From: a virus
Virus record (IMG/VR): IMGVR_UViG_3300009169_000024
Span: 1 to 62,874 of that record
Reading direction: 5' to 3' (one strand)
DNA length: 62,874 bases
The notes under the pieces are model-generated. The model was not told the DNA's origin. It made no database searches and saw only the letters and a program-made list of their open reading frames with translations. The position numbers and the translations under genes were made by a program. Position 1 is the first letter of the stretch. Every line of letters begins with the position of its first letter. This document shows, in pieces, positions 1 to 6,145 of this stretch.

Positions 1-47
1 GGGTTGAACGGCTCCCGAATTCGCCGGACCCTTCCCTCGTCTCTCAT
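1..47 (-). CDS. Start of a protein running off the left edge (partial)
   Basis: Only 15 codons are visible (MRDEGRVRRIREPFN) before the window ends. The ATG is preceded by an excellent ribosome binding site, AGGAGG followed by six bases, which is the main support. Both that site and the ATG lie inside the 3' arm of the long hairpin at 39-90, so translation should depend on that structure opening. Function unknown. A chance ATG behind a hairpin is the alternative. Confidence 0.4.
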   Translation of the reverse strand, partial: MRDEGRVRRIREPFN

Positions 48-117
48 CCTGCACCTCCTCGACGAAGTCTCGGAGGTGCAGGTGAGAGACGGGGTGGCCA
101 GCCCCACTGCACCTCCC
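39..117 (-). promoter_or_regulatory. Three-armed leader hairpin hiding an SD and start codon
   Basis: Read as minus-strand RNA, the sequence GGAGGTGCAG (from 107-116) is followed by its complement CTGCACCTCC (from 72-81) and then by a second GGAGGTGCAG (from 49-58). The middle arm can pair with either outer copy. The 3' pairing is stronger: it extends outward through GTCTCTCA/TGAGAGAC (39-46 with 83-90, one bulge at 47) and inward by GAC/GTC around TTC. The 3' arm contains the SD and ATG of the partial gene at 47. The 5' arm starts about 20 bases after the stop of the 81-residue gene. No U-run follows, so it is not a plain terminator. Confidence 0.6.
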
Positions 118-136
118 GGCCATAGACCGCGCACGG

Positions 137-382
137 TCAGCCTGTGGCTGACTCACGCGCCGTCTCCTGCTCGAACACCACCGACTGCCACTCGACCAGC
201 CGATCCTCGACCTCCGCGCCATCCGGCTCTGCCGGATTCACGGGCGGGTCGGGAGCGACCAACGCCACGGCATCGTCGATGAATCGCCGCCAGTCCATCG
301 GCTCCCCGCGCCGCTCTGCCGCACGCCGAGCCGCATCCATGAGCGCAAGCCTCAATTCCGCCAAACCGACCACGTTCGCCAT
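137..382 (-). CDS. Hypothetical protein, 81 aa
   Basis: A small leftward gene with a clear binding site (GGAGGTG, six bases before ATG). The N-terminal half is a basic, Ala/Arg-rich probable helix (MANVVGLAELRLALMDAAR), followed by WRRFIDDAVAL, a DPPVNPAEP segment and an acidic tail. No known family is recognised. It is the only gene transcribed leftward out of the divergent control region, and its 5' leader is the 51-base inverted repeat at 393-443, so it may control itself or be controlled there. Downstream comes the hairpin at 39-117. Confidence 0.6.
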   Translation of the reverse strand: MANVVGLAELRLALMDAARRAAERRGEPMDWRRFIDDAVALVAPDPPVNPAEPDGAEVEDRLVEWQSVVFEQETARESATG

Positions 383-392
383 GCTGCACCTC

Positions 393-443
393 CTGCCCCT
401 ATTCCGTAGGGGACACTACGTGTCACCCTACGGATAGGGGCAG
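393..443. repeat. 51-base imperfect inverted repeat
   Basis: The left arm begins CTGCCCCTATTCCGTAGGG and the right arm, read on the other strand, begins CTGCCCCTATCCGTAGGG. They differ by one inserted base each, and converge on GACAC-TAC-GTGTC at the centre (412-424). It lies directly upstream of the SD of the 81-residue gene, so it forms either an operator or a hairpin in that gene's 5' leader. Confidence 0.75.
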
Positions 444-497
444 AAGTGCCAAAACGACATGCCAACCGCGCGCAGATCCGCACGGGGTTGGAGAGGT

Positions 498-534
498 GTT
501 ACCTTCTCGTAACGTGTCGTTACCAAATCGTAAC
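498..534. promoter_or_regulatory. Cluster 1 of phased GTTAC/GTAAC boxes
   Basis: Four boxes alternate in orientation: GTTAC at 498, GTAAC at 509, GTTAC at 519 and GTAAC at 530. Start-to-start distances are 11, 10 and 11 bases, one helical turn each, so all face the same side of the DNA. Boxes two and three form the 15-base palindrome GTAACG-TGT-CGTTAC (509-523). The same pentamer is clustered at the initiator promoter and inside the initiator gene, suggesting one protein binds all three. Confidence 0.7.
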
Positions 535-537
535 GTG

Positions 538-558
538 ACGTGTTGCAGAGCAACACGT
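538..558. repeat. 9-base-arm hairpin
   Basis: ACGTGTTGC and GCAACACGT are perfect complements separated by AGA. The element follows the last phased box by four bases. It has no adjacent T-tract, so an operator or structural role is more likely than termination. Confidence 0.6.
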
Positions 559-684
559 TCGCGTGCCATGGGTGGGGAGTCGCACGCGAGGCGGAGCCTT
601 GACGCACTCCGGCCTGCCCACACATGCGCGTAGCCGCCGAAGGCGGCAGGTTGACATAATAGACCTTCTCGGACACTGGCCCCG

Positions 685-709
685 TAAGTCCTTACGTAGT
701 AAGGACTTA
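685..709. repeat. 25-base perfect palindrome
   Basis: TAAGTCCTTAC and GTAAGGACTTA are exact complements around GTA. Eleven-base perfect arms are very unlikely by chance and the AT content stands out from the GC-rich surroundings. It lies 225 bases upstream of the rightward promoter and is a good candidate binding site for a dimeric protein. It may also extrude as a cruciform. Confidence 0.75.
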
Positions 710-933
710 GAATCGGGCTGGACAGCGGCAAGGGCCATGCGAGCCGCCCAGCGGGCCTCCAGGGGCGGGGCGGCGGGCAGGCGCAAGCACGTACGGGGGG
801 AGGCGCTTCCGCGACCCTCCCGCCCTCGCCTCTTCTATCGTGGTGCAGTTTCCTGGCGAAACGAATTCTGGGGTGAGGAGCCTTTGCACCTGGGGCTAGT
901 CGGCTATGTCGGCATGCCGACGTTGGTGGGGGC

Positions 934-962
934 TTGACAGCTAGAGATAGAGGGTCTAGGAT
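934..962 (+). promoter_or_regulatory. Sigma-70-like promoter of the replication operon
   Basis: TTGACA at 934-939 is a consensus -35 box. TAGGAT at 957-962 lies exactly 17 bases downstream and matches the -10 consensus at four of six positions including both ends. Transcription would start near 969, overlapping the AGGAGGT binding site of the helix-turn-helix gene, so its leader would be very short. Confidence 0.75.
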
Positions 963-982
963 GAGACAGGAGGTAGATTCCA

Positions 983-1324
983 ATGGACAGATCAAAGCTA
1001 AGGATGGAGCATGAAATGGGTTACCACGTCCGTGGGGCAGATCATCCTCGGGCCAAACTGACGAAGGAGGATGTTGTTGACATCATCAACTGCCACTGCC
1101 AGGGCTACTCAACCGCGTCGGTTGCAAGAGCCTTGGGCATTTCCGCCACCCAGGTTCGCTCCATTCTGATTGGCGAATCATGGGGATGGTTCACTGGGAT
1201 TCGAGTTGACAGGCCAGTTCTCCAGCACCCCGAGAATGCACGGGAGCTGTTCTATGGTCCACACGCTCCGCTTGCCGCCTATAAGAATCGGGGAGCGGCG
1301 GAAGCTGGCGGTCCCAATGACTGA
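983..1324 (+). CDS. Helix-turn-helix DNA-binding protein, 113 aa
   Basis: The central segment, AKLTKEDVVDIINC then GYSTASVARALGISATQV then RSILIGESWGWF (about residues 24-72), has the spacing of a helix-turn-helix of the kind found in phage regulators and at the ends of homing endonucleases (HAKLT..., then IA..lGvs...V..I..g..W). No nuclease motif follows, so it is probably a stand-alone DNA binder. It has an AGGAGGT binding site eight bases before ATG. It sits between box cluster 1 and box cluster 2, so it is a candidate for binding the GTTAC boxes. It could be a degenerate homing endonuclease remnant instead. Confidence 0.75.
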   Translation: MDRSKLRMEHEMGYHVRGADHPRAKLTKEDVVDIINCHCQGYSTASVARALGISATQVRSILIGESWGWFTGIRVDRPVLQHPENARELFYGPHAPLAAYKNRGAAEAGGPND

Positions 1325-1337
1325 GCGCTGGGCTCCG

Positions 1338-1419
1338 TTGACAGCCGCTGTAACCTGTAGTAACCTCTCGTGGGTTACAGGTAGTTACTGGAGGTAAACC
1401 GTGGGTTACGCGAAGTTAT
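1338..1419 (+). promoter_or_regulatory. Initiator promoter with phased GTTAC box cluster 2
   Basis: TTGACA at 1338-1343 and TAACCT at 1361-1366 are 17 bases apart and form a plausible promoter with a weak -10. GTAAC boxes at 1350 and 1360 lie on the spacer and -10. GTTAC boxes follow at 1374, 1384 and 1405, with near-matches GTAAAC at 1394 and GTTAT at 1415, so steps of about 10 bases continue through the SD and into the first codons. Binding here would block both RNA polymerase and ribosome, which fits autoregulation by the initiator. Confidence 0.65.
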
Positions 1420-2267
1420 GGCGTCGGCTGTTGACCTCTTCGATCAACGACTGCGAGGTGGAGACTCGGTGGTTCTGGATCTGTCTTCTGGCGGCGATGG
1501 ATGCACACGGGGTGGTGAACGGGACTCCGGCTGCGTTGGCGAGGGCGGCAAATCTTCCGTTGGAGTCAGTGGAGAAGGCGTTGGAGGAGTTTCAGGCACC
1601 GGACCTCAATTCGCACAGTCAGGAGTTTGAGGGGAGGCGGTTGCAGCGGCTTGAGGGGAACGACTGGCTGATTCTGAACGCGGAGAAGTATCGGAGGATG
1701 CAGAGTGAGGAGGAGGCAAGGGAGAAGACGAGGGAGAAGGTGGCTCGGTGGAGGCAGAAGCAGAGGGAGTTAGGTGTAACCGACTGTAACCAAGATGTAA
1801 CTCCAGGTAACGAAAGTAACCACAAGAGAGAAGTAAGAAGTGAGAAGGGAGAAGTGGATACATCTTCGTCGTCGGAATCCGACGACCTGGGTGTGGACAG
1901 GCCGGATACTGTTCCACTTCGGGACATTAAGATGGTGGTTGAGGCTTACCACGCGGCGATTGCCGGAACGAGGCTGCCGCAGGTGAAGGCGCTTTCTGAT
2001 AGTCGGAAGCGCGTGATTGCTGCGCGGATTCGCGAGCATGGGCTCAAGGATGTCATCAAGGCGATGTCGTGGATTCAGCGTTCGGCATTTCTGCGTGGGG
2101 AGACGGGCAGGGACGGCTGGCCGGGGGCGACGATTGACTGGATCATGGGGCCACGGAACTTCATCAAGGTGATTGAGGGGAACTACGCGGACAAGAAGGG
2201 CGCTGATCCGCTGGCTTCTTTCAACGAGACGTTCGACAGGTTGGCTGGAGGGCAAGATGGCAGCTGA
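1401..2267 (+). CDS. Phage replication initiator (lambda-O/DnaD-like), 288 aa
   Basis: The start is GTG behind GGAGGT. Residues 1-100 (MGYAKLWRRLLTSSINDCEV, TRWFWICLLAAMDAHGVV, LARAANLPLESVEKALEEF, WLILNAEKYRRM) look like the winged-helix N-terminus of phage replisome organisers. A charged coiled stretch follows (EEEAREKTREKVARWRQKQREL), then a variable linker encoded by the origin-like iterons, then a C-terminal domain (about 175-285) likely to contact the helicase. It overlaps the helicase gene by 11 bases, matching the initiator-helicase gene pairs of lambdoid phages. The gene carrying its own origin also follows the lambda O pattern. Confidence 0.8.
   Translation: MGYAKLWRRLLTSSINDCEVETRWFWICLLAAMDAHGVVNGTPAALARAANLPLESVEKALEEFQAPDLNSHSQEFEGRRLQRLEGNDWLILNAEKYRRMQSEEEAREKTREKVARWRQKQRELGVTDCNQDVTPGNESNHKREVRSEKGEVDTSSSSESDDLGVDRPDTVPLRDIKMVVEAYHAAIAGTRLPQVKALSDSRKRVIAARIREHGLKDVIKAMSWIQRSAFLRGETGRDGWPGATIDWIMGPRNFIKVIEGNYADKKGADPLASFNETFDRLAGGQDGS
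1776..1886. other. Candidate replication origin inside the initiator gene
   Basis: Five GTAAC repeats in one orientation start at 1776, 1786, 1797, 1807 and 1816, about one helical turn apart. They are followed by a purine-rich run of G/A (1824-1857) and then a perfect palindrome, GTCGTCGGA-A-TCCGACGAC (1868-1886). Iterons, then an asymmetric easily melted stretch, then a palindrome is the arrangement of the lambda origin within gene O. The encoded protein here is an Asn/Asp/Val-rich linker, which tolerates such DNA constraints. Melting and binding were not tested. Confidence 0.65.
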
Positions 2268-3588
2268 GTGGGAGGATCACGACCTGGAGATGGAGAAGGC
2301 GGTGCTGGGGGCGGCGTTGCGGGACAAGGTGGCGCTCCTGGAGGCGGTTGACCTCCTGAAGCCCACGGACTTCTACGTCGAGGCGCACCGGACGATCTTC
2401 GAGTACATGGAGTGGTTCGTGGAGGAGGGCAGGCCGGTTGACACTCTCCTGCTCGGCAGGGCCATGAGGGAAGCTGGGGAGCTTGCTGGTGGGATCACGG
2501 CTCTTCTGAGTGAGGCTGAGGAGGCGGTGCCGGATGTCGCGAACGTCCGCTACTACGCGGAGAAGGTGCGCGACCTGGCGATTCGCCGGGGGCTGGCGCT
2601 GCTGGTCCGTGATGCCGACCCTCGCCACTCCTCCGCCAGCACCGACGACCTGATCGACGGGCTCTCGTCTGGGCTGGTCGAACTCTCGGGGGCCAGGGCG
2701 TCCGACATGGTGCGGATTGGGGAAGTGGCGAGCGGGGTTGTTTCCGACGCGATTGCCGTTGCGGCTGGCGAGGCGAAGAGCGTTGTGGTCAGGACCGGGA
2801 TCGAGGCGCTCGACAACCTGGTGTTCATGCGCCACGGGCAGCTCATCGTCCTGGCCGGTGCCACCTCCAGCGGGAAGTCGTCGCTGGCCCTGCAGATTGC
2901 CGACAACGTGGCGAGGGCTGGCGGGACCGTCGTCTACTTCTCCCCGGAGATGAGCCGTGAGGAGCTGGCGACGCGGGAGCTGTCCGAGCGCACCGGCTTC
3001 TACATGACGGCAATCGAGCGCGGCACCACCCTCGACAGCTCCGCTCAGGACAGGCTGAGCTGGGCCAGCCGTGACCTCGCCGGGCTCCCCCTGTGGGTGG
3101 ATGACTCGCCCGGCCTCACGCCCATGGAGATCAGGGCGAGGTCGAGACTGGTCCAGCTGCGGCATGGGCTAGACCTCGTGGTCGTGGACTACCTGCAGAT
3201 CGTCAAACCGACAACCAGGAACCGCAGCCGCGAGCAGGAGGTCGCAGAAATCTCCCGCGACCTCAAGCTCACAGCCCGTTACCTGAGAGTCCCCATGCTC
3301 GTCTGCGCCCAGCTGTCCCGCAAGCACGTCGATGAGCACCGCGAGCCCCACCTCCAAGACCTCAGAGAGAGCGGGGCCATCGAAAACGACGCCGACACCG
3401 TGCTCATGCTCTACCGGCCTGACCGAGAGAGCCCGCGAACCCTGATCTATGACCGGAAACAGCGCCAAGGCCCGCTCGGAACCCTCACCGCCATGTTCGA
3501 CCCCGTCAGAATGCGCTTCAACAACACCACGAGAGGAGAAGGCGGCAACGAGGGCGCTCGCCAACCGAGCAATCGCCGCCAAACCTAG
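2257..3588 (+). CDS. dnaB: Replicative DNA helicase, DnaB family, 443 aa
   Basis: This unwinds the fork ahead of the polymerase as a hexamer. An N-terminal helical domain (LEMEKAVLGAALRDK, residues 9-23; about 1-110) resembles the DnaB primase-binding domain. The RecA-like core has Walker A GATSSGKS (201-208), Walker B LVVVDYLQI (307-315), the AQLSRK motif (351-356) and an ESGAIENDADTVLMLYRP segment near 371-388. Length is typical of the family. An ATG further upstream exists, but the ATG at 2257 has GGAG seven bases ahead, starts at a natural domain edge and overlaps the initiator stop by 11 bases. The host is presumably expected to supply polymerase, as none is seen. Confidence 0.95.
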   Translation: MAAEWEDHDLEMEKAVLGAALRDKVALLEAVDLLKPTDFYVEAHRTIFEYMEWFVEEGRPVDTLLLGRAMREAGELAGGITALLSEAEEAVPDVANVRYYAEKVRDLAIRRGLALLVRDADPRHSSASTDDLIDGLSSGLVELSGARASDMVRIGEVASGVVSDAIAVAAGEAKSVVVRTGIEALDNLVFMRHGQLIVLAGATSSGKSSLALQIADNVARAGGTVVYFSPEMSREELATRELSERTGFYMTAIERGTTLDSSAQDRLSWASRDLAGLPLWVDDSPGLTPMEIRARSRLVQLRHGLDLVVVDYLQIVKPTTRNRSREQEVAEISRDLKLTARYLRVPMLVCAQLSRKHVDEHREPHLQDLRESGAIENDADTVLMLYRPDRESPRTLIYDRKQRQGPLGTLTAMFDPVRMRFNNTTRGEGGNEGARQPSNRRQT

Positions 3589-3755
3589 CCTTTCCCCACG
3601 TCCTCGCCCTTTGGTGGCGGCTTGGGAGGGCTGGTTTTCGTCTGTGGGTGCTGCGATCTAAGGAATTCACGCTCTGCGTTGAGCTTTTCCAGCGACTGCT
3701 TGATTCTCTGGCCTGAGAGGCGTCTTTTCTTTCGCAACTCGGACCCCCCTTTCCC
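3589..3755. other. Convergent intergenic gap
   Basis: The rightward replication operon and leftward operon meet here. No ORF with a binding site is seen. A weak hairpin, GCCTGAGAGGC at 3709-3719, is followed by the T-rich CGTCTTTTCTTT and may contribute to termination of the rightward transcript. Confidence 0.5.
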
Positions 3756-3784
3756 CTAAGTGCTTGATTCTGAAGGGGAAGTTT
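3751..3784 (+). terminator. Probable terminator of the replication operon
   Basis: TTCCCCT (3751-3757) pairs with AGGGGAA (3774-3780) across a 16-base loop and is followed directly by GTTTTGG on the plus strand. The loop is long, so strength is uncertain. The position, between convergent operons, fits. It overlaps the last codons of the leftward gene at 3756. Confidence 0.45.
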
Positions 3785-4100
3785 TGGTAAACAGGGGGTT
3801 TTCGGGCTCGGAGCCCGGCAGGGGGAGGCGGTGGGTGAGGCGGTAGAAGATGTTTCGGCTCAGGTAGATGCGCACATCCAGCCACTCATGCTGGAGGAAG
3901 GCGAGTTCCTTCACAATCCTGATGATTTCGGCGTCCTGGGCGGCGTTCTTCTTCCCCTGGTCGAGGATCTTGGTCTCGGCGTTGGCGAAGAAGGAGTCGG
4001 CCTTGTCGATGGTGGTCTTCAAGGCGGCTTCCAGGTTGGAAAGGCGGTCAGGAATCTTGGCCTTGGCCTCGGCAATCTGGCGGGCGAGGTGCTGACTCAT
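3756..4100 (-). CDS. Hypothetical helical protein, 114 aa
   Basis: Last gene of the leftward left-arm operon. It begins MSQHLARQIAEAKAKIP behind GGAGGAG, and its ATG overlaps the preceding stop as ATGA. Residues 1-80 are helical and coiled-coil-like (LSNLEAALKTTIDKADSFF, AETKILDQGKKNAAQDAEII). The C-terminus is aromatic and basic (WLDVRIYLSRNIFYRLTHR) and ends in a disordered Pro/Ser tail. A longer reading frame upstream has shadow-like composition and is rejected. Function unknown. Confidence 0.7.
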   Translation of the reverse strand: MSQHLARQIAEAKAKIPDRLSNLEAALKTTIDKADSFFANAETKILDQGKKNAAQDAEIIRIVKELAFLQHEWLDVRIYLSRNIFYRLTHRLPLPGSEPENPLFTKTSPSESST

Positions 4101-4315
4101 GCGGGCTCCTCCACTTCCAGGCTGTACTTGACGGCGAAGGCGAGCTTGTTGGCGTGGTCGGTCTTGAAGTCTCCGAAGCGCTCCAGGTAGCTCCCGACGG
4201 TGCGGTTGTAGGCGGCGATGGCGTCCTTCTTGGCCAGCTTCATCGTGATCGGGCGGTAGGTGAAGGTGTGGTTGGTGGTGGGGCGCTCCAGGATGATCCA
4301 GCCGGTCTCTTTCAT
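4097..4315 (-). CDS. Hypothetical protein, 72 aa
   Basis: Begins MKETGWIILERPTTNHTF behind GGAGGAAG. It overlaps both neighbours by four bases (ATGA), so it is translated with them. A mixed beta/alpha small domain (TYRPITMKLAKKDAIAAYNR, YLERFGDF) ends in an acidic tail. No recognised family. Confidence 0.75.
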   Translation of the reverse strand: MKETGWIILERPTTNHTFTYRPITMKLAKKDAIAAYNRTVGSYLERFGDFKTDHANKLAFAVKYSLEVEEPA

Positions 4316-4596
4316 GTCGCTTCCTCCAAAGTAATGGGTTCAGACTCCCAAGCAATGGGCTCAGGGTTGTACGTCATGGATGTCGAGAGGGCCACGTAGA
4401 CGTTGTCGATGTGTCTCCCAAGAAGGTAGTGCAGCATCTCTTCGAGGAGCTTGGCCGTTTGCGCGTCGGTGGGGCTGTTGGGGATGACGCTGAAGATGTG
4501 GTCCGGGATCTCCTCGTAGATGACGGCTGGGTCGAGACCCCAGGCGATCAGAGTCGCCCCGAACAGGGACATGAAGGTGCGGCGGCCAATCTTCAT
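4312..4596 (-). CDS. Small protein with RR leader and tail-fibre-like segment, 94 aa
   Basis: The start MKIGRRTFMSLFGATLIAWG has a twin arginine followed by a hydrophobic run, resembling a Tat-type or membrane-anchor signal. The C-terminal HIDNVYVALSTSMTYNPEP recalls the VYVALSTS opening of a widespread phage tail-fibre/decoration family also seen at 24633. An ATG five codons upstream is possible, but the chosen ATG overlaps the previous stop as ATGA, the rule in this operon. Whether it is exported or virion-bound is unknown. Confidence 0.65.
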   Translation of the reverse strand: MKIGRRTFMSLFGATLIAWGLDPAVIYEEIPDHIFSVIPNSPTDAQTAKLLEEMLHYLLGRHIDNVYVALSTSMTYNPEPIAWESEPITLEEAT

Positions 4597-4970
4597 CTCG
4601 ACCCCGCCCATCGCAGCAGGCTCTTGTAGACGGGGATGGGGCGGGCGTGGCAGAGGCCGCGTTGGCTCTTGATGTAGCGGTCGGTCTTGATGCAGAACTG
4701 CCCGATGGCTGCTTTCATCACCGCGCCCCAGGCGCGTGGCTCGCGTGGTTCTTCGAGCCCCATCTGCATCGCGTACCAGTGTACAGCGTCAGTCGTGAAC
4801 TCGTCCCGTTCGAGGCAGACGCCCCTCACCACGTCCAGGGCCTGGTCGATCCAGTCGCCAGCGCCGTGGGCGACGCGGGCGATGGCGTCGTCGCGGAGCT
4901 GCTCCGGGGTGGCGAGGTCGAACAGTGGGCGCTGCTCGGGCTGATGATCGCGGGTCTCGTCGTCCCTCAT
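4593..4970 (-). CDS. Conserved phage protein, winged-helix-like, 125 aa
   Basis: The segment FTTDAVHWYAMQMG, EPRAWGAVMKAAIGQF, TDRYIKSQRGLCHARPIPVY (about 57-118) matches my memory of a small phage family in which FTTDDVW..., PRALGAVMR..., and CHARP..VW recur. Those proteins are thought to carry a winged-helix-like fold, and a role in DNA binding is plausible but unproven. GGAGGAG precedes the ATG. The N-terminal 40 residues are acidic and probably helical. Confidence 0.75.
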   Translation of the reverse strand: MRDDETRDHQPEQRPLFDLATPEQLRDDAIARVAHGAGDWIDQALDVVRGVCLERDEFTTDAVHWYAMQMGLEEPREPRAWGAVMKAAIGQFCIKTDRYIKSQRGLCHARPIPVYKSLLRWAGSR

Positions 4971-5179
4971 GTCTCCTCCCCTTCTTCCTTCCGTTCCAGG
5001 CGGCGGTTGGCCTGCCAGATGACCAGCTTCCTGGCATAGCGGCAGGCCAGCTTCACGTCCCGCAGCTTCTCCCCCGTCCAGTCGGGCGGGATGAAGCCGG
5101 AGGCGATCTGGTTCTCGGTCCTGTTGACGATGATCCCCAGCCCTCTCAACACCCGGCAGCCGATCCCTGGCCTACGCAT
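4967..5179 (-). CDS. Hypothetical basic protein, 70 aa
   Basis: MRRPGIGCRVLRGLGIIVNR followed by TENQIASGFIPPDWTGEKL and a strongly basic helix (YARKLVIWQANRRLERKEE). The ATG lies within the end of the upstream gene (8-base overlap) and the stop overlaps the next start. A longer upstream extension is Ser/Pro/Arg-rich shadow sequence and is rejected. The basic C-terminus suggests nucleic-acid or protein binding. Confidence 0.65.
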   Translation of the reverse strand: MRRPGIGCRVLRGLGIIVNRTENQIASGFIPPDWTGEKLRDVKLACRYARKLVIWQANRRLERKEEGEET

Positions 5180-5624
5180 CGTCCTGCTCCCCGATGATGT
5201 CGATGTCCAGGTCGAACGTGGCGGTGTCACGCATGGCGATGTAGGGTGGGTTCTCCCAGTTGTTGAACCTGCCCTTCGCCACCAGGTGGCCGGTCTCCTC
5301 ATCGTAGACCCGGTATCTGTCCACCAACCCCCAGTTCCCCTCGGCTCGGGGGAACTCGGCCCGCAGCCTGGTGGTGCCGAGCGGCTGGATCTTCCCGTTC
5401 CAGGACTCGGCCAGGACACGGCGGTAGCCCCGGCCCGAGACCTCAGCCTCTCCGTGCAGCAGCGCCACCCGCAGGCGGGTGTTCTCCCAAGCCCCCCCGG
5501 TTCCTGCTACCGCGTAGCCCTTGGCCGGAACCTCCGGTGCCATCTCCCTGGCGAACCCGAGCTTCGCCGCAATCGGCAGCGCCGCCAGCAGCCCGAACAG
5601 CCCTCTACGTGTCGTCCTGCTCAT
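5172..5624 (-). CDS. RR-leader protein with tail-fibre-like beta domain, 150 aa
   Basis: It opens with MSRTTRRGLFGLLAALPIAA, a twin-arginine plus hydrophobic leader much like that of the gene at 4312. The body (about 45-145) contains NTRLRVALLHG, EVSGRGYRRVLAESW, EFPRAEGNWGLVDRYRVYD and GHLVAKGRF, the order of motifs seen in short phage tail/decoration proteins (VSLF..., GYARQ..W, FP.A...W..V..f.i.d). RBS GGTGGAGGG is strong. A virion-like fold placed in an early-type operon is unexpected. Confidence 0.7.
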   Translation of the reverse strand: MSRTTRRGLFGLLAALPIAAKLGFAREMAPEVPAKGYAVAGTGGAWENTRLRVALLHGEAEVSGRGYRRVLAESWNGKIQPLGTTRLRAEFPRAEGNWGLVDRYRVYDEETGHLVAKGRFNNWENPPYIAMRDTATFDLDIDIIGEQDDA

Positions 5625-5856
5625 CGTTTCCCTCCACCAGCTTCAGGTCGCCCTGCAGCTGCATCTTTACTCGCTTGGCCAGGATCTCCCCCGTCACCCT
5701 GCTCAGGATCTCCCGCATCGTCTCGTAGTCCTTCCAGGGCAGCAGCGCCCAGGCCCCGTCCTCGGCGGGCGTCACGTACTCCGTGACCTCCAGCGGGAAG
5801 GGGTGTCCGTACAGCGGCCTGGCTTGCAGGTTCACTCTTCTTGCCTCACTACTCAT
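5605..5856 (-). CDS. Hypothetical protein, 83 aa
   Basis: MSSEARRVNLQARPLYGHPF followed by a short beta region (LEVTEYVTPAEDGAWALLP) and a helical C-terminus (YETMREILSRVTGEILAKR). It overlaps the RR-leader gene downstream by 20 bases, so the two are likely co-translated. Its own binding site is AAGGTGG. No family recognised. Confidence 0.7.
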   Translation of the reverse strand: MSSEARRVNLQARPLYGHPFPLEVTEYVTPAEDGAWALLPWKDYETMREILSRVTGEILAKRVKMQLQGDLKLVEGNDEQDDT

Positions 5857-6142
5857 CGCCCACCACCTTCCTTCCTTCTTCGGCCAGCAGGCCCAACAGC
5901 GCCATAGCTTGGGCGGCTGGCAAACGCACCCTGATGTACTCGCGCAGCCGCCCGATCTCCTCCCTGGCGTCCTCTAACAGCTCGCTCGTGACTTCCGTGC
6001 TGTCATCTTCGAGCCGCTCCAGGATGTCCCTCTTTCCGTCAACCCTCATTTTCCCCTCCATCCACTTCACGATTGGTCCCAGGTCCGGGTACAGCCGGTG
6101 CAGGTACTCGCGATCCGTCTCGCCGGGTTCCCTCTCACTCAT
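5849..6142 (-). CDS. Hypothetical acidic helical protein, 97 aa
   Basis: Highly charged and helical: MSEREPGETDREYLHRLYP, MRVDGKRDILERLEDDSTEV, EEIGRLREYIRVRLPAAQAM. Probably a soluble coiled-coil-forming protein. RBS is GGGAGATGAG. It overlaps the following gene by eight bases. Function unknown. Confidence 0.7.
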   Translation of the reverse strand: MSEREPGETDREYLHRLYPDLGPIVKWMEGKMRVDGKRDILERLEDDSTEVTSELLEDAREEIGRLREYIRVRLPAAQAMALLGLLAEEGRKVVGDE

Positions 6143-6145
6143 CTC

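Larger units (their letters stand above)
383..933. promoter_or_regulatory. Divergent intergenic control region, no gene
   Basis: About 550 bases lie between the leftward 81-residue gene and the rightward replication genes. ORFs in this stretch look like random Arg/Ala/Pro-rich translations without binding sites, so I annotate none. It contains five palindromic structures and one phased box cluster (listed separately), plus GCCGCC-GAA-GGCGGC at 633-647. A TTGACAT at 651-657 could be a -35 box but has no good -10 behind it. No leftward promoter could be fixed. The density of symmetric sites suggests several DNA-binding proteins act here. Confidence 0.6.

Noticed and set aside
563-937. 124-residue frame in the divergent control region
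   Set aside because: Contains the palindromes and part of the promoter, composition is random-like and no SD precedes it.
983-1324. HNH homing endonuclease
   Set aside because: The helix-turn-helix is similar to those attached to such enzymes, but no HNH or other nuclease residues are present.
2173-2256. 28-codon N-terminal extension of the helicase
   Set aside because: Arg/Thr-rich, overlaps the initiator in another frame and lacks an SD; the internal ATG has one and begins the DnaB domain.
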